Shown here in pieces: positions 6,963 to 13,152 of a stretch of DNA of 15,787 nucleotides. A program made the position numbers and the translations under genes. Source of the stretch: JACQMJ01 sp964373495 (lineage in GTDB: Bacteria; Patescibacteriota; Minisyncoccia; Sungbacterales; SURF-37); the NCBI GenBank assembly GCA_964373495.1, contig CAYJUW010000017.1, forward strand, positions 1 to 15,787, read 5' to 3'. The notes under the pieces were generated by a model that saw only the letters and a list, made by a program, of their open reading frames with translations, was not told where the DNA came from and did not search any database. Position 1 is the stretch's first letter, and the number at the start of each line of letters is the position of its first letter.

Positions 6963-8069
6963 CTACCGCAACGGATGCTTCCGCTCCTCGAGCGGAAGCA
7001 TCACCGGCCGCCCCGCCAAGTGCGAGGCATAGATCCCGCACACCTGATCCACGACGGCCGCGGCATCCTCGATGGGCGCCAGCGGCTCGCGGCCGGCCAC
7101 GATGGCGTCCACGAAGTCCTGCACGAGCCGGGTGGTCGGCACCACCCACGTCGGATCCGGATTCGGCGGAGCGTAGACCAGCTCCCAGTCCATGGCCGAG
7201 AGCGTGTCCTGGGGCACCGACTTACGATAGACGAAGCCGGTCGAGGTCTGGTGGAACTTCACCTGCCCGCGCGTGCCGCAACAGACAAAGTTCATGAACT
7301 CGCTTCCGGCCTTTTTTGCCCGCTTGCCTGCTGCCACGACGTAGGCCTCATCGAGCTCGGCCAGAAAATAGCGGACCGTTGTGCCATCCGCAAAGAGATA
7401 AGACGCCTCGATGGTGTCGGCCCGCATGCCGATGTCGTGGGTGCGGCCCTGCGGGTAGAGCGCGTTGATCGGCACGACGTCATCGAGGGTTGCCTTGCGC
7501 CCATCCACGATCACCCGGCCAAATACCTCCACTGGCTTGGACCCGGTGAGCACCATGAAGGCGTGCAGGAAATGCGGCATGCAGGTCTCGATGTCATAGG
7601 CCGGCGGCCGGCCCTTGTCCACCGCGTCGAAACGGATCAGCTTGCCGAATGCCTCACGGCCGAGCTCCACCCGGAGCACAGCGAACGAGTCCGCAAAGAC
7701 GGTCTCGAAGTCCACGGTGCACACCACGCCGGCCTTGCGGACGGCCGCGACCATCCGATCGGCCTCGTCCGGCGAGAGCGCCAGCGGCTTTTCGCAGAAA
7801 ATGTGGCACCCGTGCTCTGCGGCCGTCAGCACCTGCTCGCAGTGCAGTGGCGGGTTGGTGGCGATGATGGCGATTTGGGGACGGCGCTTGGCCAGAAGCT
7901 CTTCGGCGCTCGCGTAGGCCACCAAACCGTTCAGGATGGCCACCTTCTGCTGGTCAGTTGATGGGTCCGCAATCCCAAGGATCGCGACTCCCGGAACGTT
8001 TTCACGGATAACCTTCTCCAGGGTCTTCCCGCGCTCACCATAACCGATGATCCCAGCTGTCAATACCAT
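6963..8069 (-). CDS. Gfo/Idh/MocA family NAD(P)-dependent oxidoreductase
   Basis: 368 residues from ATG 8069 (MVLTAGIIGYGERG). The family oxidises or reduces hydroxyl groups of sugars and nucleotide sugars. The N-terminal Rossmann domain has GIIGYGERGKTLEK, IAIIATNPPLHCE and the hallmark HIFCEKPLALSPDEAD (residues ~85-105). A C-terminal alpha/beta sheet domain follows, with an FLHAF motif near residue 165 that may supply the catalytic His. A longer open frame to 8234 adds a Cys-rich segment unlike the family, and the ATG at 8069 has GGGAAAAGCG just upstream, so the shorter form is chosen. The last codons lie in a perfect 12-bp hairpin (6974-7002). In a nonulosonate locus it may alter the sugar or its precursor; the substrate is unknown. 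Confidence 0.88.
   Translation of the reverse strand: MVLTAGIIGYGERGKTLEKVIRENVPGVAILGIADPSTDQQKVAILNGLVAYASAEELLAKRRPQIAIIATNPPLHCEQVLTAAEHGCHIFCEKPLALSPDEADRMVAAVRKAGVVCTVDFETVFADSFAVLRVELGREAFGKLIRFDAVDKGRPPAYDIETCMPHFLHAFMVLTGSKPVEVFGRVIVDGRKATLDDVVPINALYPQGRTHDIGMRADTIEASYLFADGTTVRYFLAELDEAYVVAAGKRAKKAGSEFMNFVCCGTRGQVKFHQTSTGFVYRKSVPQDTLSAMDWELVYAPPNPDPTWVVPTTRLVQDFVDAIVAGREPLAPIEDAAAVVDQVCGIYASHLAGRPVMLPLEERKHPLR
6974..7002. repeat. Perfect 12-bp hairpin within the end of the oxidoreductase gene
   Basis: GATGCTTCCGCT (6974-6985) and its complement (6991-7002) flank a 5-nt loop. It encodes MLPLEERKHP, 11 nt before the stop codon. There is no T-run, so it is not a terminator by itself; it could protect the mRNA 3' end or be a palindromic repeat insertion. 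Confidence 0.65.
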
Positions 8070-8340
8070 ACGCTTTTCCCATCCCTTTCCGGCCATTCGG
8101 GCTCTGTGAACTATTCCGTTGTCAAAGATACAAAATCCGTAGCACGGCGGGATTGCCGATGTCAACCCACCGCACGCGCCGCAACTGGCGCAAACCGCGG
8201 GAACGCGAAAACCCGTTTTAACGATTGTTAACAAACCAGTTCACGATCGTGAACAAAATTGTTAACAATCAAGGTTTGCACCAAATCCAAGCGCAATCCA
8301 AACCCAGATGCAATCCCAATAAGAATCCCCTCGCCCCGCC
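8070..8340. other. Intergenic region between cupin and oxidoreductase genes
   Basis: 271 bp without a convincing gene. The open frame that runs through the right end of the oxidoreductase is a Cys/Gly-rich extension with no homology I recognise. The main feature is the symmetric palindrome group at 8223-8270. To its right are short GCAATCC/CCAAATCC repeats (8281-8325). Confidence 0.55.
8223..8270. promoter_or_regulatory. Symmetric triple-palindrome operator candidate
   Basis: Three perfect palindromes are set symmetrically. TTGTTAACAA (8225-8234) and TTGTTAACAA (8259-8268) flank GTTCACGATCGTGAAC (8239-8254), with centres exactly 17 bp apart on both sides. The symmetry extends to GATTGTTAACAA against TTGTTAACAATC at the outer ends. 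The group lies about 155 bp upstream of the oxidoreductase start, between it and the cupin gene. This geometry fits binding of one or more dimeric repressors. No regulator gene is in the window. Confidence 0.6.
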
Positions 8341-8820
8341 TCATGCCCCTCCCCACCCCGGCACCGCATCGAGCGGCACCGCTTCTTTTGCGAGAATCTT
8401 GATGATGACGAGCCGCGCTGTTGAATCGGTGCGGTGCGAGTGCGGCTGGCCGGCCGGAATCCAGAGCCAGTCGCCGGATTTTAACACCGCCTCGGTGCCG
8501 TTCGCAATTTCTTTGGCCTTGATCTCACGGTCATCCGTACCGCCGTCCGGCAGTTGCTTGGCCCATGGTTCGACAAGCTCACCACCGTAGACAAACGTCA
8601 CCGCGCCCTCAAGACACTGCCAGAGATCGCCCTCATGCCGGTGCACCTCGGCTTCGTTCGAAACTTCCTTATCCTCAAGAATGTTGATTGGCAGCTTCTC
8701 GGCGAGCGCGCGCGCCTTCAGGGGCTCAAGTAAACGCTTGCCCGGAGTCGCGGCCGAAGCAAGCGCCGCATCGATTTCTTCTTTGCGCACCACAGCGCAG
8801 AACGGAAGCTGGAACGGCAT
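8341..8820 (-). CDS. Cupin-domain protein
   Basis: 159 residues. Cupins are small beta-barrels that often bind a metal and act as sugar isomerases, epimerases or dioxygenases. The metal-binding pattern is visible as VHRHEGDLWQCLEG in the first cupin motif and GDWLWIPAGQPHSHR in the second. An N-terminal helical stretch of ~40 residues precedes the barrel. GELVEPWAKQ between the motifs is encoded by the repeat CCATGGTTCGACAAGCTCACCA-like at 8563-8584, so part of this loop may be repeat-derived. The start has AGGGGAG just upstream, overlapping the end of the small broken gene, so the two were probably co-transcribed. The substrate is unknown; a role in the sugar pathway is inferred from position only. 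Confidence 0.8.
   Translation of the reverse strand: MPFQLPFCAVVRKEEIDAALASAATPGKRLLEPLKARALAEKLPINILEDKEVSNEAEVHRHEGDLWQCLEGAVTFVYGGELVEPWAKQLPDGGTDDREIKAKEIANGTEAVLKSGDWLWIPAGQPHSHRTDSTARLVIIKILAKEAVPLDAVPGWGGA
8563..8584 (-). repeat. Dispersed repeat in the cupin gene (GELVEP peptide)
   Basis: The core GGTTCGACAAGCTCACCA is read on the minus strand as GELVEP. The same peptide and DNA core recur widely as a small dispersed repeat in draft genomes (established family; I have not searched). Its TTCGACAAGCTCA core resembles the TTCGATAAGCTCA core at 13188-13200 with one change. Confidence 0.55.
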
Positions 8821-8826
8821 ACTCCC

Positions 8827-9056
8827 CTAGCGCCGCTTGGTGGCCACGGCAAAGAGATCCTCAATATCTTTGCCCCACGACTCAAGCTTTTCAAACTCGT
8901 GGCGATAGACCACGCCGGTCAGTTGCTTTCGAATCACTTTGAGATCCTCGTCAATCGCCGTAAATCGCTTTGTTGCCCAGCGCTGCCAATCGGTCACTTC
9001 ATCAAAGCCCCCCTACCATTCGGGCCAGATCATCGGCTGTAATTTTTTTTCGGCAT
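8827..9056 (-). pseudogene. Small conserved gene with two homopolymer frameshifts
   Basis: On the minus strand ATG 9056 opens MPKK and then meets A8 (43 to 50 of the 9001 line, i.e. 9043-9050). Shortening this run by one gives MPKKITADDLARMV. A G6 run (9008-9013) breaks the frame again. Shortening it by one joins GGFDEVTDWQRWATKRF and a helical tail ending VATKRR with TAG at 8827. The result is ~76 residues, mostly helix, and resembles the short coiled-coil hypothetical proteins with a DDLA-MV-GFDEV start that are common in CPR genomes. The C-terminal part could also be expressed alone from GTG near 9000. It is placed 6 bp before the cupin start. Function unknown; may be a pseudogene, phase-variable or an assembly error. 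Confidence 0.55.
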
Positions 9057-9094
9057 ATCCGCACGATACCACAAGACGCCAACGCAAACAACCG

Positions 9095-10009
9095 CTAGCC
9101 GAAGGCAATCAATACCACCCCGGCGATCATGAGGATGGCGCCAGTGAAACGCTCACGGATATTATCCTCCTTGAAAAAGAGACGGCCGAAAAATATATTC
9201 CAGAGCATACTGGTACGTTTTACCGAGATATAATAAGCAGCCGGGAGGAGAGACAATCCGAAGTAGTGAAGCCCCAATGAAGCGCCGGAGAGGAATCCGA
9301 GCCCGCTAAACAATAGGCCGCGCCGCTCGGCGGGGAGCGAAGCCGGTCGAGCCAGAGCAAGCGGGATGAGCGCGACTGCAAGCGCAGCAACGATATAAAA
9401 GGCGGTCAGGTGTGGCGAAGCGTACTGGAAGGAACGCTTGAGAACGGTGACGGAGATGCTCACGAGAAAAGCACTCGCCAGCACCAAGTAACTTCCCGGC
9501 TCGGCGAAAACGTTGCGGAGACTTTCCAAAATTCTCCGGGTTTCACCGACGCGCCAGCCGAGCACAAACGTACCCATGACGATGGCGAGAATCCCGACGA
9601 TCGCGAGGCGGCTTGGTACTTCGCCGAGAACGATATATCCGATCGGAATCAAAAAGATGCTCGTAAAAGAAGCAAGCGGAGCAACCAAGGAAAGCGGCGA
9701 GCGCTGAACGGCAGTCATGCCGAGCCAAAACTGGAACATTTCGAGCGGTAAGCTCACGCCGAGAATAAGCAGCCAGAATATCGGTTCAGGGATCTTCCAG
9801 GAAGAAAAGAGCGTCACAATGGCCGCAAGCACCGGCAACGCACTAACCATTCGCAGCCAGATGAGAAAAAATGTATTCTCGCCCTTGAGCTTCTTAATGA
9901 AGACATCTTGAGCAGAAACGGTGATGGCGTTCACGATGGCGACGAGAAAGCCCATGAGAGGAAAAATTAGGCGCCGAAAAAATTGGACGGGAGTAATTGA
10001 GAATGTCAC
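9095..10009 (-). CDS. EamA/DMT-family transporter
   Basis: 304 residues with ten predicted membrane helices in two EamA repeats: helices 1-5 span residues ~17-150 and helices 6-10 span ~170-304. The family exports or imports metabolites, nucleotide sugars in some members. The GTG start at 10009 overlaps the CMP-sugar synthetase stop (GTGA), implying translational coupling. An internal ATG at 9955 (MGFLVAIVNA) is an alternative that would cut a 18-residue basic lead. The ending AAYYISVKRTSMLWN and MIAGVVLIAFG resembles the broken transporter at 14528-15468, so the two are paralogues flanking the neu genes. Transport of a nonulosonate, its precursor or lipid-linked product is a guess from position. 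Confidence 0.85.
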   Translation of the reverse strand: MTFSITPVQFFRRLIFPLMGFLVAIVNAITVSAQDVFIKKLKGENTFFLIWLRMVSALPVLAAIVTLFSSWKIPEPIFWLLILGVSLPLEMFQFWLGMTAVQRSPLSLVAPLASFTSIFLIPIGYIVLGEVPSRLAIVGILAIVMGTFVLGWRVGETRRILESLRNVFAEPGSYLVLASAFLVSISVTVLKRSFQYASPHLTAFYIVAALAVALIPLALARPASLPAERRGLLFSGLGFLSGASLGLHYFGLSLLPAAYYISVKRTSMLWNIFFGRLFFKEDNIRERFTGAILMIAGVVLIAFG

Positions 10010-10740
10010 CTAATTCCGGTTTCTTCTTGCTTAAGTTTCTTAACTGCGATTTCAGCCAAATCCCAATCCTCCGGACTATCAATGTTAACATTGTACTCAT
10101 CCTCCATGATGTAGGCCGCCACTTTGTCGCCGTAGAAGTTCGGTTCTGCAGAATCAAAGAGGAGCGATGTGCGAAAGAGGTAGATTGCGCCGTTATTGGT
10201 GTAGGCCTTGGGCAGGGATTGCCGGCGCGGGATGCGCTTTTTAATCGGCTCGCCGGAGAGGAGGAGCGTGCCCAGACCATCACCGTCCACCTTCACGGCC
10301 CAGTAGGGGCTGAAGTGGCCGGGAATTTCCATCATGCTCACCACCGAATCGGCGCCGGTCTTTTGTAAAAGCTCAACCGCCTCCCGGAGATGGAAGGCCT
10401 GGCGGAGGGGTGCGGTCGGCTGGAGGATAGCGACGAAATCCGGCTCATACCCCTCCTGATCCTTCAGCCAGGTGACGGCATGCTGCATCACTGGCAGGTG
10501 CGGCGTGGTGTCCTGCGCTAATTCCGGCGGCCGCACGAACGGCACCTCAACGCCGTAGCGCTTCGCCACCTCGGCAATCTCCTCGTCGTCGGTTGAGAGG
10601 ATAATGCGGCCAAAGACGCCGGACTTCTGCGCGGCCTCGACGGTGTAGACAATGAGGGGCTTGCCGTAAAGCTCCTTGATGTTCTTCCGCGGGATGGACT
10701 TCGATCCGCCCCGCGCGGTGATGACGCCGAGGATCTTCAT
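10006..10740 (-). CDS. neuA: CMP-nonulosonate synthetase (acylneuraminate cytidylyltransferase, NeuA-like)
   Basis: 244 residues. It activates a nonulosonic acid with CTP to give the CMP-sugar used by glycosyltransferases. The nucleotide-binding P-loop ITARGGSKSIPRKN (residues 7-20) opens the protein; further family landmarks are STDDEEIAEVA, FVRPPELAQDTTP, ILQPTAPLR and YNVNIDSPEDWDLAE with the metal-binding Asp near the C-terminus. Length fits short bacterial NeuA/LegF/PseF enzymes, which these motifs cannot separate. The start ATG at 10740 has no strong ribosome-binding site. It lies downstream of the repeat-rich gap after neuC, and its stop overlaps the start of the transporter. Its presence with neuB and neuC makes a CMP-nonulosonate pathway near certain. 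Confidence 0.9.
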   Translation of the reverse strand: MKILGVITARGGSKSIPRKNIKELYGKPLIVYTVEAAQKSGVFGRIILSTDDEEIAEVAKRYGVEVPFVRPPELAQDTTPHLPVMQHAVTWLKDQEGYEPDFVAILQPTAPLRQAFHLREAVELLQKTGADSVVSMMEIPGHFSPYWAVKVDGDGLGTLLLSGEPIKKRIPRRQSLPKAYTNNGAIYLFRTSLLFDSAEPNFYGDKVAAYIMEDEYNVNIDSPEDWDLAEIAVKKLKQEETGIR

Positions 10741-10792
10741 ATGCGCGTACTGCTACCCTAACCCAGCTCAACGGATTTTACAAAATGGCCCA

Positions 10793-10830
10793 TGTCGCCA
10801 TAACAACCCGGTCGGGTTGTTATGGCGACA
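10793..10830. repeat. Perfect 17-bp hairpin
   Basis: TGTCGCCATAACAACCC at 10793-10809 and its exact complement at 10814-10830 flank the loop GGTC. No run of T follows on either strand, so it is not a standard terminator. The long perfect stem suggests a REP-like palindrome or a recent inverted duplication. It lies 52 bp upstream of the neuA start, where it could affect expression. Confidence 0.8.
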
Positions 10831-10884
10831 GGACGCACGAGCAACAAAAATCGCATCCACAACAAAACCAGAGTCAGACGCCGC

Positions 10885-10955
10885 CTACGCGAAGGAGGGG
10901 GCGACATCGTAAAACCGCTTCTGGGTGTAGAGTAGAGGGGAACGGTTTTCAATGT
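10885..10955 (-). pseudogene. Stray 3' end of a second neuC-like gene
   Basis: The minus strand encodes LKTVPLY, then after a 5-bp tandem duplication (CTCTA twice, near 10930) TQKRFYDVAPSFA and TAG at 10885-10887. This matches the true neuC end, LKTAPLYTQKKFYD, at nearly every residue, yet most codons differ at third positions, so it is an old homologue and not a recent copy. About 190 bp with element E2 lie between the two. It may be the original end of the resident gene left behind when neuC was replaced, or the rest of a deleted paralogue. Confidence 0.7.
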
Positions 10956-10996
10956 TTGCCTGAGAGAACGAAGCTCGAGCAGCTGCAAACATTGAA
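10948..10996. repeat. 12-bp inverted repeat abutting E2
   Basis: TTCAATGTTTGC (10948-10959) and GCAAACATTGAA (10985-10996) surround 25 bp containing GAACGAAGCTCGAGCAGC. It ends at the base before the CCCCGC arm of E2. The ACGAAGC and TGCAAA pieces also occur near the right ends of E1 and E2, so this may be a shortened relative. Its left arm runs into the stray neuC end. Confidence 0.55.
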
Positions 10997-11143
10997 CCCC
11001 GCACCAATTCTGTCTCCCCAAAACATCAGCGGGGCTAGCTCGTCACAGCGTGCTGACGCAGACGCGGGCCGCGTGTGCGAATAGCACATCCCTTGACGGA
11101 CGAAGCGACTCGCCCCTGCGAAACCTGCAGAATTGGTGCGGGG
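10997..11143 (+). repeat. Inverted-repeat structured element E2 (147 bp)
   Basis: Perfect 16-bp arms, CCCCGCACCAATTCTG at 10997-11012 and the complement at 11128-11143, enclose a folded interior homologous to E1. Positions 11071-11107 match E1 486-522 without gaps at 30 of 37 positions, all changes being transitions. Hairpin 11074-11078/11084-11088 keeps the loop GAATA. The boundary GTCAAACG is identical to E1. The neuC stop codon (TGA) is formed by GTTTGAC at this boundary, so the element defines the C-terminus of NeuC. No transposase is present. Confidence 0.72.
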
Positions 11144-12322
11144 TCAAACGGGCTGCTGATCATAGAATTTTTTTTGAGTATAGAGAGGTGCGGTCTTTAA
11201 GATCTCCACCATGCGCCGCGAGGTGTCGGGCCGGTAGAGCGCCGGGGAGGGCGGGTAGAGGCCGTGGGCCATCTGCTCCTCGACGGCGGCCTTGATGCCG
11301 TCTCGATCATGCCCCGCGTCGCGGACATTCGGGCCGCGGAGCGAACCGAACCGGCCCTGCTGGCGCGTGCCGATGTTGACCACCGGCACGCCGAAGAAGG
11401 CGGCCTCTTTCATGCCGGCCGAGGAGTTGCCAATGAGGCAGGCGGCGTGCTTCAGCAGCGCGACGAAGTCGCGGGGGTGGATGTCAATCACGAAGCGGAT
11501 CTTCGGCGTGGGGTGGTGCTCGCGGAAGCGGCGGATGCCTTTTGAAATTTCATCCGTGCCGGCATCGGGGTTAGGCCAGAACCAGAGGGCCTGCACCCCG
11601 AGCCCATGGACGGCATGGAGGGTTTCCATGACGTTCCCCAGGTTGTCTGGCTCGCTCGTCACCGGATGCTGGATGACCAGGAGGTAGGGCTGGGAAAAAT
11701 CCATGTGGCCGCCCACGCCGATGCGATTCGTCATCTCTTGATCCGGCTGGCGCCGGACCGAGGCGGCAAACTCAATATCCGGAGAGCCGACTGGAAACAC
11801 AAAGGCCGGATTCTCGCCCATCTGGAGCACGCGCCGGTAGGAATCGTCGTTGGTTACAAAATGGATGTGGGCCAGTTTGGTGATGGCGTGGCGCACGCTC
11901 TCATCAATGGTGCCGGTCACATCTCCGCCTTCGATGTGGGCTACGGTGCGGTTCAGGTAGGCCGCGGTCATGGCCGCGGCCAGCTGCTCGAAGCGGTCGC
12001 CGCGGATGAGCACGATGTCGGGCTTCAGCTTCTCGAAGGTATTGGTGAGCTCAAGCACGGCCAGGCCCGCGGTCTTGGCCATGGCCGCGTGGTTGCCGCC
12101 CTCCACCAGGTTCAGCATCTCCTCGTGCACCGCGAAGTTGTGGCGCGCCAGCGCGGCCGGCACCTCGCTATACTTTTCAAGGAGTGCCGCGCCGCCGACG
12201 ACGAGCTGGAGCTCAAGGTCGGGGTCATCCCGGAGTCGCTTCAAGAGCTCTTCCTGCCGGGCGTAGTGGATGCGGTTGGTAATGACAAAGCAGACCCGGC
12301 GCTTGGGCCTGGCCGGGATCAT
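11144..12322 (-). CDS. neuC: UDP-N-acetylglucosamine 2-epimerase, hydrolysing (NeuC/LegG type)
   Basis: 392 residues from ATG 12322. It converts a nucleotide-linked HexNAc to free N-acetylmannosamine or its 6-deoxy analogue, the first dedicated step of sialic or legionaminic acid synthesis. A two-domain GT-B-like fold is marked by VCFVITNRIHYAR, LIRGDRFE, AHIEGGDVTGTIDESVRHA, LAHIHFVTND, QHPVTSEP, IGNSSAGMKEA and VVNIG. The frame reaches 12364, but GGAG at 12330-12333, 7 nt before ATG 12322, decides for the shorter form. The C-terminus YTQKKFYDQQPV ends in the boundary of element E2, where family members usually end soon after FYD, so little is lost. The final codons are AT-rich with an A8 run, unlike the rest of the gene. 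NeuC and LegG activities are not separable by eye. Confidence 0.9.
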   Translation of the reverse strand: MIPARPKRRVCFVITNRIHYARQEELLKRLRDDPDLELQLVVGGAALLEKYSEVPAALARHNFAVHEEMLNLVEGGNHAAMAKTAGLAVLELTNTFEKLKPDIVLIRGDRFEQLAAAMTAAYLNRTVAHIEGGDVTGTIDESVRHAITKLAHIHFVTNDDSYRRVLQMGENPAFVFPVGSPDIEFAASVRRQPDQEMTNRIGVGGHMDFSQPYLLVIQHPVTSEPDNLGNVMETLHAVHGLGVQALWFWPNPDAGTDEISKGIRRFREHHPTPKIRFVIDIHPRDFVALLKHAACLIGNSSAGMKEAAFFGVPVVNIGTRQQGRFGSLRGPNVRDAGHDRDGIKAAVEEQMAHGLYPPSPALYRPDTSRRMVEILKTAPLYTQKKFYDQQPV

Positions 12323-12329
12323 GCCGATT

Positions 12330-12333
12330 CTCC
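12330..12333 (-). promoter_or_regulatory. Ribosome-binding site deciding the neuC start
   Basis: GGAG on the minus strand lies 7 nt before ATG 12322. The upstream candidate ATG at 12364 has only TTTTCTCACTTCTG-like sequence before it. Confidence 0.6.
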
Positions 12334-12425
12334 GGGGAATGGCGTGTAAGATGCTTCGAATCATGGAAACAGAAGTGAGAAAAAAGAAATGAGCAATGAG
12401 TTTTGTTTAGCTCACGGGATATTCT

Positions 12426-13136
12426 TTATTTCTCTTTTCCCATTTCTCCTTTCTTCACGATACAGGCGTAGTGGGCGCCGAGGGGGATCCGCTCGAGCCG
12501 CGGCTCAAACGGCCGCAGGGCGGCAAGGATTCGCGGGAAAAAACTGCAGTACTGCACCCGAACTGGACCATATTCGCCGAGCAGTTGCCGGCTGTAGCGC
12601 GGGAACATAAAACGGGCATGACGATCAAAGGGGCTGGTCAGGAAGACATAGGCCGAAAATGGATTAAACGGGTTGAGTTCAAAAAGCGCAAACGCGCCGC
12701 CCGGCTTCAACACCCGGAACATCTCAACAAGAAGAGCGCGGTGTTCGGCAAAGGGAATGTGATGGAATACGCCGGAGGCGAATACGAGATCCAGGGAGTC
12801 ATCGGCAAAAGGCAGCGCTGACTCCTGCACGCAGGCGAAGGTGATCCCCGGGTAGCGCTGTCGGGCGCGCTCAACGCTCTTTGAAGAAGGATCAATGCCG
12901 TAGACCGCGGCACGGGGAAAGTGGCGCGGCACGCGGGAGGTCATGAGGCCGTCGCCGCAGCCGTAGTCAAGCACGGCCGCCGGCCGGCTCGCCAGATCGG
13001 ACAGCCAATGGGCGAGCTTCTTTATTTTATATTCGGCGAAGTATTCCGCGGTTTCGCCCGAAAGGGCGATCTGGCGATTTTGGGCCTCGCGGTAGCCCTC
13101 GAGGTAGTCATCGTATTCCGCGTGGCGGTAGGACAT
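12426..13136 (-). CDS. Class I SAM-dependent methyltransferase
   Basis: 236 residues. Motif I is VLDYGCGDG at about residues 55-63, followed by YGIDPSSKSVERA (motif II), LPFADDSLDLVFASGVFHHI (motif for the methyltransferase-11 group) and EMFRVLKPGGAFALFELNPF. The C-terminal third (FNPFSAYVF, FDRHARFMFPRY) is a lid region seen in glycan-locus methyltransferases. It lies between neuB and neuC, on the same strand, so it may methylate the nonulosonic acid or another residue of the glycan; that is inferred. The C-terminal KKGEMGKEK tail is encoded by GAGAAATGGG-type low-complexity DNA, like the dehydrogenase tail at 3283. The start ATG 13136 has no obvious ribosome-binding site. Confidence 0.87.
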   Translation of the reverse strand: MSYRHAEYDDYLEGYREAQNRQIALSGETAEYFAEYKIKKLAHWLSDLASRPAAVLDYGCGDGLMTSRVPRHFPRAAVYGIDPSSKSVERARQRYPGITFACVQESALPFADDSLDLVFASGVFHHIPFAEHRALLVEMFRVLKPGGAFALFELNPFNPFSAYVFLTSPFDRHARFMFPRYSRQLLGEYGPVRVQYCSFFPRILAALRPFEPRLERIPLGAHYACIVKKGEMGKEK

Positions 13137-13152
13137 ATCTCAACGCAGGATG

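Larger units (their letters stand above)
10741..11143. other. Repeat-rich gap between neuC and neuA
   Basis: About 400 bp in an otherwise compact operon hold no intact gene. In order on the plus strand are a perfect 17-bp hairpin (10793-10830), a stray neuC-like 3' end (10885-10955, minus), a 12-bp inverted repeat (10948-10996) and element E2 (10997-11143). The gap looks like a scar of insertion and recombination. Confidence 0.65.

Noticed and set aside
8070..8234. N-terminal extension of the oxidoreductase with CASCGACGG
   Set aside because: A cysteine-rich stretch not seen before the Rossmann GxGxxG in this family; overlaps the intergenic operator region.
10758..11295. Small open frames in the neuC-neuA gap containing QNWCGV
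   Set aside because: They are readings through the arms of E2 and the stray neuC tail; no conserved domain.
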